From CAVTPU01 sp963736695 (GTDB lineage Bacteria > Actinomycetota > Actinomycetes > Mycobacteriales > Micromonosporaceae): a DNA stretch of 64,000 nucleotides. The first letter of the stretch is position 1. Each line of letters begins with the position of its first letter. Position numbers and translations under genes: made by a program. The stretch spans positions 744,001-808,000 of the forward strand of contig CAVTPU010000001.1 in assembly GCA_963736695.1 (NCBI GenBank), read 5' to 3'. This document shows, piece after piece, positions 1-9,109 of the stretch. Under the pieces are notes generated by a model. It was not told the origin of the DNA and ran no database searches. It was given only the letters and a program-made list of their open reading frames with translations.

Positions 1-2
1 GA

Positions 3-557
3 CGGGCGGTGCTCGTGGGCAACGCCGATGCCTATCTCGCCCCGGCAGCGGGGCCGGACTGCGAGGACCTCGCGCCCCTGCTGGCCGATTGGTCGTGCGG
101 GACCGTGCGGCTGCTCACCGTGCCAGCCGACGAAGGACACCCAGCGGAGTTCTCCGGCGTACGCTTCGCGGGGTTTTCGCTTCTGCCCGGCACGGACGTC
201 GCGCGGCTGCCGTTGGAGCGCCGAACTCTCGTCGGTTCGGTGTGGCGGCCCGCGGAGGCTGAGGGGAGGTTGGAACGCGTCGGCTATGACGGGTGTTATC
301 TCGACACCGGCACCGTGGCCGACTATCTCGCCGCGAACCTGCACACGGCCGCCGGCGGCAACCTCATCGCCCCCGGTGCCTGGATCACCGCGCCCGTCAC
401 CGACAGTGTCGTCGGTGCGGGCGCACAGGTGCACGGACCAATCACCCGCAGTGTCGTGCTGCCCGGTGGTCGAGTCGACCGCGACGAACACCTCATCGAC
501 GCGGTCCGGGTCGGCGACCACACCACCGCGACCGGCGGGCTATCGTTGTCGCTGTGA
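3..557 (+). CDS. NDP-sugar nucleotidyltransferase, C-terminal part (cut by window edge)
   Basis: The reading frame is open from the first bases, so the N-terminal nucleotide-binding half lies outside the window. About 184 residues remain. They end in a left-handed beta-helix-like stretch with hexapeptide spacing (ITAPVTDSVVGAGAQVHGP, then a second SVVLPGG turn), preceded by YLDTGTVADYLAANL, which resembles the 'D.GTp..Y..aN' segment of mannose-1-phosphate guanylyltransferase and glucose-1-phosphate thymidylyltransferase families. It probably activates a sugar phosphate to an NDP-sugar for glycan synthesis; the sugar cannot be told from this part. Its stop overlaps the next start, so the two genes are translationally coupled. 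Confidence 0.75.
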   Translation, partial: RAVLVGNADAYLAPAAGPDCEDLAPLLADWSCGTVRLLTVPADEGHPAEFSGVRFAGFSLLPGTDVARLPLERRTLVGSVWRPAEAEGRLERVGYDGCYLDTGTVADYLAANLHTAAGGNLIAPGAWITAPVTDSVVGAGAQVHGPITRSVVLPGGRVDRDEHLIDAVRVGDHTTATGGLSLSL

Positions 558-841
558 TCACCGCCATCGTTCTCATCGACTGCGCCACCGACACCATCCC
601 TGAGGTGGCGCAGGAACTCGCGAACCTGTCCGGCGTCAGCGAGGTCTATTCGGTCGCGGGTGGGGTCGACCTCATCGCCATCGTCCGGGTGCGGGAGTTT
701 GACGAGATCGCCGACGTCATCGCCGGCGGCATCGCCAAGGTCGACGGAGTCTCGCGCACCCAGAGCCACATAGCGTTTCGGGCCTATTCGCGCCACGACT
801 TGGAGGAGGCGTTCTCGATCGGCTTCACCGCAGCCGACTGA
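554..841 (+). CDS. Stand-alone Lrp/AsnC ligand-binding (RAM) domain protein
   Basis: This 95-residue protein starts at a GTG that overlaps the previous stop (GTGA). It is a complete ferredoxin-like RAM domain (AIVLIDCATDTIPEVAQEL, then VSEVYSVAGGVDLIAIV, ending near HIAF) without the helix-turn-helix of full Lrp regulators. Such short Lrp proteins form oligomers that sense small molecules such as amino acids and either modulate partners or act independently of DNA. From memory, a member of this family sits near trpD and the qcr genes in Streptomyces, so the position looks conserved. The ligand is unknown. Confidence 0.8.
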   Translation: MITAIVLIDCATDTIPEVAQELANLSGVSEVYSVAGGVDLIAIVRVREFDEIADVIAGGIAKVDGVSRTQSHIAFRAYSRHDLEEAFSIGFTAAD

Positions 842-903
842 ACCCCCGATCGGCTCGACCCCGACCTCTGGCGATAACGCCAGAACCTGGCACACTGCTT
901 GTC

Positions 904-1497
904 ATGACGCCGGCACTCGCCCCCGCCGACTTCGACGATCTGCACGAGTTCATCACCGTGCAGGTCGCGGCCGGTTTCGCCGCGATCACCGAGATCGTCG
1001 AAGAGGCACGGATGGCGTTCACCGCGCCGGAGACCGACCCGGTGATGCTCGACAACGCCGTCAAAGCGATCGCAGCCCAGGCCGACCGCGCACACCGCGC
1101 AGAGCAACTCAGCTGGCCAGCGGTCACGGACTGTGATCGCCTCGATGCGGCTTTCGCCGCACTCGACGAGACCGGCATCCTCTCCCGCCAACACTTCACC
1201 TGTTGCGCCACGTGCGGGGCCGCCGACATCCGCAGCGAGATGGATCAAGCGGACAAGGCCGGCACGATGGTGCGCGGCTTCACGTTCTTCCACGGCCAGG
1301 ACACCCGCTGCGCGGTCGGCGGCGAGGCGCTCTATCTCAGCTTCGGCGCGACTGCCCCCGACGACCATGAGGCGGCGGTCGCCATCGGTCACGAGGTTGT
1401 CGGGACCCTGCGCGACCATGGACTGGTCCCCGGCTGGAACGGCCGATATGCACACCGGATCGCCGTTCCGGTGTGCTGGCGACGCCGCCGCGCCTGA
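904..1497 (+). CDS. DUF6891-like protein of unknown function
   Basis: A soluble 197-residue protein that I assign to the DUF6891-like group from its features: a CCATCG cysteine cluster near residue 100, then RGFTFFHGQDTR, a beta-rich LYLSFGA segment and a C-terminal GLVPGWNG. No membrane segment or signal peptide is visible. The cysteine pair could bind a metal, but no chemistry is known for the family. The start ATG is 62 bases after the Lrp-like gene. It converges on the bc1 operon, with a strong terminator between them. Confidence 0.65.
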   Translation: MTPALAPADFDDLHEFITVQVAAGFAAITEIVEEARMAFTAPETDPVMLDNAVKAIAAQADRAHRAEQLSWPAVTDCDRLDAAFAALDETGILSRQHFTCCATCGAADIRSEMDQADKAGTMVRGFTFFHGQDTRCAVGGEALYLSFGATAPDDHEAAVAIGHEVVGTLRDHGLVPGWNGRYAHRIAVPVCWRRRRA

Positions 1498-1590
1498 GAG
1501 CCGTCGGCGCCTCGCGAACTCATCCTCGCCGTGTGCGGCCGGGCCGCTGGCCGCTGTCAGCCGAGCAGGTCACCCGTACCAGGAAGGAAA

Positions 1591-1619
1591 GGGCCCGACC
1601 GGATGATCCGGTCGGGCCC
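1591..1619. terminator. Rho-independent terminator between convergent genes
   Basis: A perfect 13-bp stem (GGGCCCGACCGGA with its complement) closes a 3-base loop. On the minus strand the stem is followed by a pyrimidine-rich TTTCCTTCC run, so it best serves the end of the qcr operon; it may also stop the plus-strand gene. Confidence 0.85.
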
Positions 1620-1643
1620 TCATCGCGTGAGGCGAGGCGTTTC

Positions 1644-3283
1644 TCAGCCGTGGTCGGCGTCGGTGAGCTCGCCACCGGCCGCATCGGAGGCCGGGCCGGC
1701 GCTCACACCGGACCTGGCTTGCTGCGGCGTCACCGGTTGCTCCACCGGCCGGAAGAAGCCCCGCACCGCTGGACCGACGGCCCCGACGCGGTTCATCTTC
1801 TTGGGCACGGGCGCGCCGGCGTAGTCGAGCGCCACGTGACCGTGATCATCTGGCTCCGCGAGCGGCTGGTGGACCTCTTCGAACTTGCCGTTGGGCAGGC
1901 GCCGAATGATGCCGGTCTCGACGCCGTGCGCCAGGACTTCCCGGTCGTGCTGCTGCAGGCCCAGGCAGATCCGATAGGCGACGTAGTAGGACAGCGGAGG
2001 CACGACGAGCACGCCGATCCGGCCCGCCCAGGTCATGGCGTTGAGGCTGATGTCGAACTTGTCCGCGACCACGTCGTTGGCGCCGGAGATGATCAGCACC
2101 ACGTAGAAGCCGATCGCCATCGCGCCGATCGCGGTGCGGGTCGGGGCGTCGCGGGGACGCTGCGAGCAGGTGGTGTGCCCGGTGGTCCTTGCGCCACCGC
2201 GCCTCGATGAACGGATAGATCATCGGCAGCATGCTCAGGATGCCGGGCAGCACGACCGTGGGCCAGAAGACGCCGGGAATGGTGTAGCCGCCGACGGTGA
2301 TGTCCCACGCCGGGAAGAGGCGGGTCGAGCCGTCGAGGAACATGACGTACCAGTCGGGCTGGCTCGCCGCCGAGACGACCGCCGCCTTGTACGGGCCGAA
2401 GAGCCAGATCGGGTTGATCTGGAACAGGCCACCCATCAGCGCGACGACACCGAAGACGATCATGAAGAAGCCGCCGGCCTTGGCCGCGAAACCGGGGAAC
2501 ATGCGCACGCCGACCACGTTGTTGTTGGTCCGTCCCGGGCCCGGCCACTGGGTGTGCTTCTGCTTGACCAGCAGAGCCATGTGCGCGGTGATGAGCGCCA
2601 GCAGAATGCCGGGGATCAGCAGCACGTGCACGATGTAGAGCCGGGGCAGGATCTCCGTGCCCGGGAACTCCCCACCGAACAGCGAACTCGTCACCCACGA
2701 TGCCGATGACCGGGATCGACAGCATGATCGCCGAGGCGATCCGCAGACCCGTGCCGGAGAGCGCGTCGTCGGGCAGCGAGTAGCCGGCGAAGCCCTCGGT
2801 GAAGCCGAGCCAGAACAGCGAGACGCCGATGATCCAGTTGAGCTCACGCGGCTTGCGGAACGCACCGGTGAAGAAGACCCGGAACATGTGCACCACGATC
2901 GCGGCCATGAACAGCAGCGCCGCCCAGTGGTGCATCTGCCGCATGATCAGGCCACCGCGTACGTCGAACGAGAGGTTCAGCGACGTTTCGTACGCCTTGG
3001 ACATCTCGATGCCCGCGCAGCGGCGTGTAGCTGCCGTTGTAGCGCGACCTCGCTCATCGACGGGTCGAAGAAGAGCGAAAGGAACACGCCGGTGAGCAGC
3101 AGCACGATGAACGAGATAGAGCGCGATCTCGCCGAGCAGGAACGACCAGTGGTCGGGGAACACCTTGTTGAAGATGCGCCGCAGCGGGGTCGCGAGCTGA
3201 TAGCGCTCGTCCACCTGCCGGGCCGACCGGGCCGGCAGTCCGGCGAGGCGTCGTCTGCGCGGGGCAGTCGTCTTCGTCCTGAT
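1644..3283 (-). CDS. qcrB: Menaquinol-cytochrome c reductase cytochrome b subunit (frame-disrupted in this consensus)
   Basis: QcrB is the di-haem membrane core of the bc1 complex; it oxidises menaquinol and passes electrons to QcrA and QcrC. Recognisable segments in order are FNKVFPDHWSFLLGEIALY, SLNLSFDVRGG, the haem-ligand helix MRQMHHWAALLFMAAIV, GYSLPDDALSGTGLRIA, FGGEFPGTEILPRLYIVH and the long actinobacterial C-terminal extension. They lie in three frames, joined by five one-base insertions near 3115, 3042, 3011, 2701 and 2163. Each can be read as an extra third-codon base (TATC, GCGC, GGGC, GGCA, CTCG). Removing them gives 544 residues, the expected size. The start codon reads ATC where ATG is expected (3283-3281). 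Last gene of ctaE-qcrCAB. Confidence 0.92.
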
Positions 3284-4377
3284 GGGCGCTCCCAGAAGGC
3301 CGGCCCGATGGCCTCGGTGAAGTCCGACTCCGCGACGAGGAATCCTTCCTCGACTCCGATCGGCAGCATCGGCAGCCGTCGGTGCGCCGGGACCGAAGAT
3401 CGGCCTGGCCTGGTCGGTGATGAGGAACTGCGACTGGTGGCACGGGCAGAGCAGCCGGTTGGTCTGCTGCTCGTAGAGGCTCGCTGGGCAGCCGGCGTGG
3501 GTGCAGATCTTCGAGTAGGCGACGAAGTTCTGCCACATGCCCTCGACCGGGTTGTCCTTCGGCGGGGTCTTCTTGATGTTGGCTTCCAGCTTGCGCGCGT
3601 CCTCTTCGCGCAGGTGGAACAGGAGCGTCGGCGAGTCGGCGTACGTGTTGCTCGCGCCGCCCGGGATTCCGGGAAAGACGGTGATCTGTCCGCCGACGCT
3701 CACGTCCTCGGGGCGCACCGGCGAGCCGTCCTCGCGGGTCAGCCGCACCTTCTTGCCACCGTTGTTGCTGGGGCTCCAGCCGGTGGCGAGCAGCACCGCC
3801 TCGGGGTCGTTGGGCGAGCGCACAAGCGCACCGACGAGCGGGGTGACGCGCGGCCACGCCGAGCGCGCCGGCCGGCAGCAGCATCGAGCCGACGAGCAGC
3901 GGCCGCCGCTTGATGCCGGTCTCCTCCGCCATGTTGCCCAGTGCCGCCGGGTGAGCACCTGGTCGTCGTGGGCGGACGGTCCGTGGTGGCGCTCCTGCAC
4001 CGAGACCTCGTCGGGCAGCAGCTTCTTGGCCCAGGCGACGATGCCGAAGCCGAGCAGCAGCAGGGCCACACCGAGGGTGAAGCCGAGCACCGGGGTGAAC
4101 CACTTGCGCGAGGTTCGAACCCGACTCATAGCCGGCGGGCAACGCGATGTAGGCCACGACGAAGCCGATCGCCGCGAGGCCACTGAGGAGGAACAGGAGC
4201 GACGATGGAGCGAACGATCCGCTTCTCGCGCCTGCTGCCCGGGGTGGAGAACTTCGGCTCATAGCGAACGATCTCGACTCCGTCGCGCCGCGCGCCCTCA
4301 CGAACCAGGTCGAACGTGGTCAGGCCCGGTTCGTCGACGTCGACGCCTGCGGTGTCGTGGTTGTGCGTCGCACTCAT
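3280..4377 (-). CDS. qcrA: Menaquinol-cytochrome c reductase Rieske iron-sulfur subunit (frame-disrupted)
   Basis: QcrA carries the Rieske 2Fe-2S cluster that takes the first electron from menaquinol. The start ATG overlaps the qcrC stop (ATGA). Order of parts: cytosolic N-terminus (about 60 residues), membrane helices around LLFLLSGLAAIGFVVAY, FTPVLGFTLGVALLLLG and LVGSMLLPAGALGVA, then the Rieske domain with both cluster motifs, CTHAGCPASLYEQQ and CPCHQSQF, and the closing GPAFWERP. The frame breaks near 4206, 4106, 3948 (a missing base), 3848 and 3379, each parsable as a third-base event (the one near 4206 less surely). Corrected length is 364 residues. The expected TGA stop overlapping qcrB reads TCA at 3282-3280. 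Confidence 0.9.
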
Positions 4378-5216
4378 GACTTCCCCGCAATCCACAGCGT
4401 CGTGAAGATCAGCGCCACCATGCCGACAAGGAAGATCGCCAGGCCCTCCGGCACGGGACCGTAACGCCCCATTCCCCAACCGCCCGGGTCCTGGTCGCTC
4501 TTGAGGTTCTGGATGTAGGCGACCATGTCCCGCTTCTCCTCGGGGGTCAACTGGTTGTCACCGAAGACCGGCATGTTCTGTGGTCCGCGTGAGCATCGCC
4601 GCCCAGATGTCGCGGTCGGTCGAGTCGGCCATCGTCGGGGCGGACTTGCCCGACGAGAGCGCGCCGCCACCGGTGGAGAAGGCGTGACACGACGAGCAGT
4701 TCACCCGGAAGAGTTCGCCGCCATTGGCCAGGTCGGCGCCCTTAGTGAGGTTCGTCGTCGACGGGGGCAGCGCTGGGCCGCCGCCGAGTCTCCTGGATGT
4801 ACGCGCCGATCTGACGGGCTTGGTCGATGGTGAACTGCGGCGACTTGCGCACGCCCTGTGCCTCTTGGCGCACGAGCGGCATGCGGCCGGTGCCGACCTG
4901 GAACTCGACGGCGGCTGAGCCGACGCCGATGAGGCTCGGGCCCCTTGTCCACCACTCCCTGCGCGTTGGTGCCGTGGCACGAGACGCAGCTGACGTCGTA
5001 GAGCTGCTTGCCCTTGGCTGCGTCAATCGACAGCGACGGGGTGGCGGTCGTGTCCGCGGTGGCGCTGGGTGAGAACACGGTGTAGAGGCCACCGACGATG
5101 GCGAGGGCGGCGACGAGGCGCGCGGCGGCGCTTAGCCGCCGTCGCACGGCGCGCTGTGGTCCGGCAGAGCGTAGCGACGCGAGCAACCGCGTACGCCTGG
5201 GTGGGGGAGCAGTCAT
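4374..5216 (-). CDS. qcrC: Di-haem cytochrome c subunit of the bc1 complex (frame-disrupted)
   Basis: QcrC has two covalent c-type haems that hand electrons straight to the aa3 oxidase, forming the actinobacterial bcc-aa3 supercomplex. Visible parts: an N-terminal membrane anchor (VAALAIVGGLYTVF), the first CXXCH (CVSCH), the second CXXCH (CSSCH), the methionine-ligand region GPQNMPVF and a C-terminal anchor (LAIFLVGMVALIFTTLWIAG). Three extra bases near 4940, 4789 and 4587 (GGGC, GAGA, ACGC) split the frame; without them it has 279 residues, matching the family. The ATG is preceded by AAGG seven bases upstream. It follows ctaE by 64 bases. Confidence 0.92.
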
Positions 5217-5280
5217 GGCCTCACCTTGGTCGGCAGGGTTCACGGGGTCGGCAGGTTCACGGTTGGGCGGTGGGCGGATG

Positions 5281-5899
5281 TCAGGTCCGGATCACCGCAG
5301 AAGGTAGATGACAGCTGAAGAGCGCGATCCACACGATGTCGACGAAGTGCCAGTAGTAGGACACCACGATCGCCGACGTCGCCTGCGCCGGGGTGAACCG
5401 GGACAGGGTCGAACGGATCATGAAGAGACAGAAGCGCGACGAGTCCACCGATGACGTGCAGGCCGTGGAAGCCGGTCGTCAGATAGAACATCGAGCCGTA
5501 TCCGTCGGCGTTGAGCTTGATGCCCTCGTGAACCAGGTTGCGATACTCGTTGGCCTGCCCGAGAACGAAGATCAAGCCCATGACGAAGGTCAGGGCGAAC
5601 CATCGACGCAGACCATAGACATCGCCCCGCTCGGCGGCGAAGACGCCGATCTGGCAGGTGACCGATGAGAGCACCAGGATGATGGTGAATGTGAGCGCAT
5701 ACGGGAGGTTGAGTTTCACCGCATGCTCCGCCCACAACGTCTGACCGATGGCGGTCGACCGGATGGAGAAATACATGGCGAAGAGCGCAGCAAAGAACAT
5801 GAGCTCGCTCGAGAGCCAGACAATCGTTCCTACACTGACCATGTTGGGCCTGGTCAGTGAGTGGATCTGGCTTCTGGGAATGGCTGGGGCCGCAGTCAC
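5281..5899 (-). CDS. ctaE: Cytochrome c oxidase subunit III (one frameshift)
   Basis: CtaE stabilises the aa3-type terminal oxidase. Five membrane helices are visible, with the family segments SELMFFAALFAMYFSIR, GQANEYRNLVHEGI, FHGLHVIGGLVALL and YYWHFVDIVWIALFS. One extra base near 5428-5431 (CTGT, both CTG and CTT being Leu) shifts the last quarter; corrected length is 205 residues, normal for actinobacteria. I chose the GTG at 5899 because the conserved N-terminus begins just after it, though its ribosome binding site is weak. It is the first gene of the ctaE-qcrC-qcrA-qcrB operon and is divergent from the receiver-like gene. Confidence 0.9.
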
Positions 5900-6217
5900 G
5901 CGGTCATTATTGCCCGTGAAGAAGGCTCGTTGTGGGCGGGGTAGGGAACTCGCGTGTCGCGGCGTCGCCGATCTGGACCAATTACCGCAAATCTCAGCAT
6001 CAGCGGGCGGATCAGGCAAGGCTTTCCTTCGCGTTTCGGCGCCTTCCACGACGCGCACCCGCGCCCGCCCCACCCCCCGACAGACCCCAGGGGTACGCGC
6101 GGCGGCGCGGGTGCGCACGATCGGCGCGCGCGGGCTCGCGTAGGATCGTCACCGGCGATACCCCACGGCCCACCACGCCAGGGTCGGCCACCGGCGAATC
6201 CGCAGGAGAAGCCCGCG
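5900..6217. other. 318-base divergent intergenic region
   Basis: This gap separates divergent ctaE and the receiver-like gene and must hold both promoters. I see a TAGGAT that could be a -10 element for the plus-strand gene about 75 bases before its start, and a long GC-rich run without hairpins. No RNA gene or clear operator is visible. Confidence 0.4.
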
Positions 6218-6643
6218 ATGACGGCAGAGTCCGAGCAGGTGCAGACCAGCACCGTCCTGCTCTACAGCGACGACCCGAAGGTCCGTGAGCGAATGCGGCT
6301 CGCGATCGGCACCCGCCCCGCGGTCGACATCGTCGTTCGGTTCATCGAGGCCTCGACCCAACGCGAGGTGTTCGAGTCGCTCGACGAGACCGACGTCGAC
6401 CTCGTCCTGCTCGACGGGGAGGCCACGCCGGCCGGCGGGCTCGGAATCGCCCGCCAGATCAAGGACGAGGTCGACCCGTGCCCACCCACCTGCGTGGCGA
6501 TCGCGCGCGCCGCCGACCGGTGGCTCGCCGCCTACGCCAAGGTCGACGCCACCCTGCGTCTGCCGCTCGACCCGGTCACCACCGGACAGACAGTCGCCTC
6601 GATGCTGCGTGACCACGCCGCCGGGGTGCCCGTCCTCACCTGA
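6218..6643 (+). CDS. Receiver-like (CheY-fold) protein, single domain
   Basis: A 141-residue protein with an AGGAGA ribosome binding site eight bases before ATG. It has a receiver-like pattern: VLLYSDDPKVRERMR at the start (the acidic pair of CheY), DVDLVLLDGEATPAGGLG in the place of the phospho-acceptor strand, and a C-terminal LRLPLDPVTTGQTV resembling the K-P region. The acceptor Asp would be in LLDGE, but the usual conserved Lys after strand 5 is replaced by LRLP, so it may be a degenerate, phosphorylation-independent receiver. No output domain is attached. It lies 36 bases before trpD and is probably co-transcribed with it. Confidence 0.65.
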   Translation: MTAESEQVQTSTVLLYSDDPKVRERMRLAIGTRPAVDIVVRFIEASTQREVFESLDETDVDLVLLDGEATPAGGLGIARQIKDEVDPCPPTCVAIARAADRWLAAYAKVDATLRLPLDPVTTGQTVASMLRDHAAGVPVLT

Positions 6644-6679
6644 CGACCCGGCCCGAATCGCGACACTCGGAGGCTCCTT

Positions 6680-7783
6680 GTGGGTGAGCCCACCTGGCCA
6701 CACCTGCTCACCACCCTCCTGCACGGGGAGGAACTCAGCAGCGCGCAGACGGCGTGGGCGATGGCCGAGATCGTCGCGGGGGAAGCCACCGCCGCGCAGA
6801 TCGCCGGATTCGCCACGGCGCTGCGAGCCAAAGGCGAGACGGCTGGCGAGATCGCCGGCCTGGTGCAGGCGATGCTCGCCGCCGCCACCCGGATCGACCT
6901 GACTCACGCACTCGGACCGGAGGGCGCCCGCCACACGGTCGACGTGGTCGGCACGGGCGGCGACCGGGCCCAGACGGTCAACATCTCGACCATGGCCGCG
7001 CTCGTGACGGCGGCGTGCGGCGTGCGGGTCGTCAAACACGGCAACCGGGCAGCGTCCTCGTTGTGCGGCACCGCCGACCTGCTCGAACACTTCGGTGTGC
7101 CCCTCGATCTCGGTCCGGACGAGGTGGCCGAGTGTGTGCGCCAGGCCGGCATCGGTTTCTGCTTCGCGCCCCGCTTTCATCCCGGGCTGCGCCATGCCGC
7201 CGCCCCGCGCCGAGAGCTGGGAATCCCGACTGCGTTCAACTTTCTCGGGCCGCTGACCAACCCGGCGCAGCCCCGGGCGGGAGCGATCGGCTGCGCCGAC
7301 GCCCGCATGGCCGGGCTCATGGCCGAGGTCTTCGCCCAGCGGGGTGACTCGGTGCTCCTCATGCGAGGCGAGGACGGGCTCGACGAGTTCACCACCACCG
7401 CGCCGACCCGCGTCTGGCTCGTGGCCGACGAGTCGGTCACCGCGTGCACGATCGACGCCGTCGACGTGGGCATCGCCCGCGCCCGCCCCGGCGACCTGCG
7501 CGGCGGCGACGTGCACACCAACGCGGCCGCGGCGCGGGCGGTCTTCGCCGGAGAGCCTGGACCGGTGCGTGACGCGGTGCTGCTCAACGCGGCCGCAGCC
7601 CTCGTCGCGCACGCGGGGCTCACCGAATCCCCCACCGTCGCCCCACAGGTCGCCAGCGACCGCCTCAGCGCCGCCCTCCGGGACGCGACGGCGCGTGCCG
7701 CAGCCGCGATCGACTCGGGTGCGGTGACCGCCACCCTGACCCGCTGGGTCGACGTTGCCCGTCGACTCGTCGAGGCCCGCTGA
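6680..7783 (+). CDS. trpD: Anthranilate phosphoribosyltransferase
   Basis: TrpD joins anthranilate to PRPP, the second committed step of tryptophan synthesis. The 367-residue protein has the phosphate-binding GTGGDRAQTVNIST, the KHGNRAASSLCGTADLLE region that binds PRPP and anthranilate, and GIPTAFNFLGPLTNPAQP. It starts at GTG with GGAGG upstream. No other trp gene is nearby, as in mycobacteria where trpD stands apart next to the ctaE-qcr genes. A transcription attenuator is not visible in the short upstream gap. Confidence 0.96.
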   Translation: MGEPTWPHLLTTLLHGEELSSAQTAWAMAEIVAGEATAAQIAGFATALRAKGETAGEIAGLVQAMLAAATRIDLTHALGPEGARHTVDVVGTGGDRAQTVNISTMAALVTAACGVRVVKHGNRAASSLCGTADLLEHFGVPLDLGPDEVAECVRQAGIGFCFAPRFHPGLRHAAAPRRELGIPTAFNFLGPLTNPAQPRAGAIGCADARMAGLMAEVFAQRGDSVLLMRGEDGLDEFTTTAPTRVWLVADESVTACTIDAVDVGIARARPGDLRGGDVHTNAAAARAVFAGEPGPVRDAVLLNAAAALVAHAGLTESPTVAPQVASDRLSAALRDATARAAAAIDSGAVTATLTRWVDVARRLVEAR

Positions 7784-7991
7784 CTCTCGCTCAGCGCGGC
7801 GACACCGGCGGGACACCACACGGCGTACGCGCGTCAATGCCCACGTGTCCGGTCAAAGCTCGCGTCTCCGCGCGAGATGCGAGTCGGGGCGACCGGGGTC
7901 GAACCAATCAGAGGCTTCCCTGAAGGATATCGATGCCTCACAATCGTGAAACCAGGTAACCCCCCGTCCTACCTGCACAAAGAGGTGAAAT
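7784..7991 (+). other. 208-base leader before the phospholipase gene, possible structured RNA
   Basis: Downstream of trpD this gap contains several small inverted repeats: GAGGC...GCCTC around 7911-7939 with an inner TCC/GGA pairing, and CAGGTA...TACCTG around 7953-7976. A GAGGTG ribosome binding site precedes the ATG. I do not recognise a riboswitch class; a T-loop-like motif on the minus strand near 7900 does not extend into a tRNA. Confidence 0.3.
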
Positions 7992-8540
7992 ATGACCCCT
8001 GGACGCCTTGTGCGCGCGGCGCTGGCACCCCTCGCTGGCCTCGTCCTCGCACTCGCGGTCGCCGCACCGGCGGCGGCCGTGCCCATCGAGCAGAAGCTCG
8101 CGGTCATGTCGAGTTGGAGCCAGTCCACCAGCACGAGCTACAACGCCTGGGCCGCCGCCCGCGCGAACCAGGCCGCGTGGGCCGAATACGCCTTCGACTG
8201 GTCCACCGACTACTGCTCCGCGAGTCCCGACAAGCCGTTGGGCTTCGACTTCCGCATGCCCTGTGCCCGGCACGACTTCGGCTACCGCAACTACAAGGCG
8301 GTGGGCCAGTTCCCGGCCAACAAATCACGCATCGACGACTACTTCTATTCCGATCTGCGGCGCAAGTGCGCGACCTACAGTTCGTGGACCCGACCAGCCT
8401 GCAACGACCTCGCCTGGACCTATTACCAGGCGGTCAGGGCCTTCGGTGGCCTGTGGGTGAGTCAGTCCGACCTCGACCGCGCCGCCCGGCTGAAGGCGGC
8501 CGGCCTGCGCGCCCAGGCGGTGGCCCGACAGGTGGGGTGA
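7992..8540 (+). CDS. Secreted prokaryotic phospholipase A2
   Basis: A 182-residue precursor with a clear signal peptide: basic start (TPGRLVR), a hydrophobic stretch to about residue 28 and AAPAAA ahead of the likely cleavage. The mature part has the catalytic PLA2 motif CARHDFGYRNY, in which the His-Asp pair activates water with calcium, and further cysteines (YCSAS, RKCATY, ACNDL) for two disulfides, as in Streptomyces PLA2. It should release a fatty acid from the sn-2 position of phospholipids outside the cell. It sits between trpD and the convergent oxidase genes and looks like an independent unit. Confidence 0.9.
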   Translation: MTPGRLVRAALAPLAGLVLALAVAAPAAAVPIEQKLAVMSSWSQSTSTSYNAWAAARANQAAWAEYAFDWSTDYCSASPDKPLGFDFRMPCARHDFGYRNYKAVGQFPANKSRIDDYFYSDLRRKCATYSSWTRPACNDLAWTYYQAVRAFGGLWVSQSDLDRAARLKAAGLRAQAVARQVG

Positions 8541-8615
8541 TCTGAGCCGATCCCCACGACCGGTTCACCGGCCGTCCGGCGACTGGGAAACGGTCGGCGC
8601 GCTCATCGCTGAAAA

Positions 8616-8662
8616 GTCTGGGAGCCTTCCACCCCCACGGAAGGGGTAGAAGGCTCCCAGAC
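8616..8662. terminator. Bidirectional terminator between phospholipase and ctaF
   Basis: A perfect 14-bp stem (GTCTGGGAGCCTTC and its complement) surrounds a 19-base loop that itself can pair through CCCC/GGGG. It lies between two convergent genes; a run of A precedes the stem, so the minus-strand transcript ends in a U-containing tail. Confidence 0.85.
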
Positions 8663-8686
8663 ACCGATCTAGCTAAACCCAAACTT

Positions 8687-9109
8687 TTAGTGGTGAACCT
8701 TGCGGGTGCCGGTGTAGTACTCGAAGATCAGCCCAGCTGCGGCGAGCAGCACCGAGACAAGCCCCGTGATGATCAGCCACCACTGAAGGTATACCAAACC
8801 CAGCCCGGCGATGGATGCCGCGAGCGCGAGGCCGAACGGCCAGTAGCTGCCGGGGCTGAAGAAACCGATCTCGCCGGCTCCTTCACTGATGTCGGCGTCT
8901 TCCCGGTCCTCCGGACGCGGGTCGATGCGTCGGGAGACGAACCAGAAGTAGCCGGCGCACATGAGACACAGCAACGCGGAGACGAGGATGGCCAGAGTGC
9001 CGACGAGTTCCGGTTGTCCGGAGTCGGCGTTGGTCCAGAAACCATAGACGGCCGAGGCGAGGACGAGGAACGCCCCGACAACGCCGAAGATGCGCCACTC
9101 GGTCTTCAC
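8687..9109 (-). CDS. ctaF: Cytochrome c oxidase subunit IV, actinobacterial type
   Basis: CtaF is a small membrane subunit found only in actinobacterial aa3 oxidases. The 140-residue protein has four hydrophobic segments: two near the N-terminus (FGVVGAFLVLASAVYGFW, TLAILVSALLCLMCAGYFW), then a soluble acidic linker with RRIDPRPEDRED and FFSPGSYWPF, and two closing helices. The start GTG overlaps the ctaC stop (GTGA), so the two are coupled. ctaD, the catalytic subunit I, is not between or beside them. Confidence 0.92.
   Translation of the reverse strand: MKTEWRIFGVVGAFLVLASAVYGFWTNADSGQPELVGTLAILVSALLCLMCAGYFWFVSRRIDPRPEDREDADISEGAGEIGFFSPGSYWPFGLALAASIAGLGLVYLQWWLIITGLVSVLLAAAGLIFEYYTGTRKVHH

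Noticed and set aside
1644..5899. Programmed frameshifting in the qcr/cta genes
   Set aside because: There are many sites per gene, no slippery heptamer or stimulatory structure, and both insertions and losses; programmed sites are single and signal-driven.
6149..7837. 562-codon minus-strand open frame
   Set aside because: Antisense to the receiver-like gene and trpD, both well supported.
7870..7930. Possible tRNA on the minus strand
   Set aside because: A T-loop-like GGTTCGACC is present, but no D-arm, anticodon arm or matching acceptor stem can be folded.
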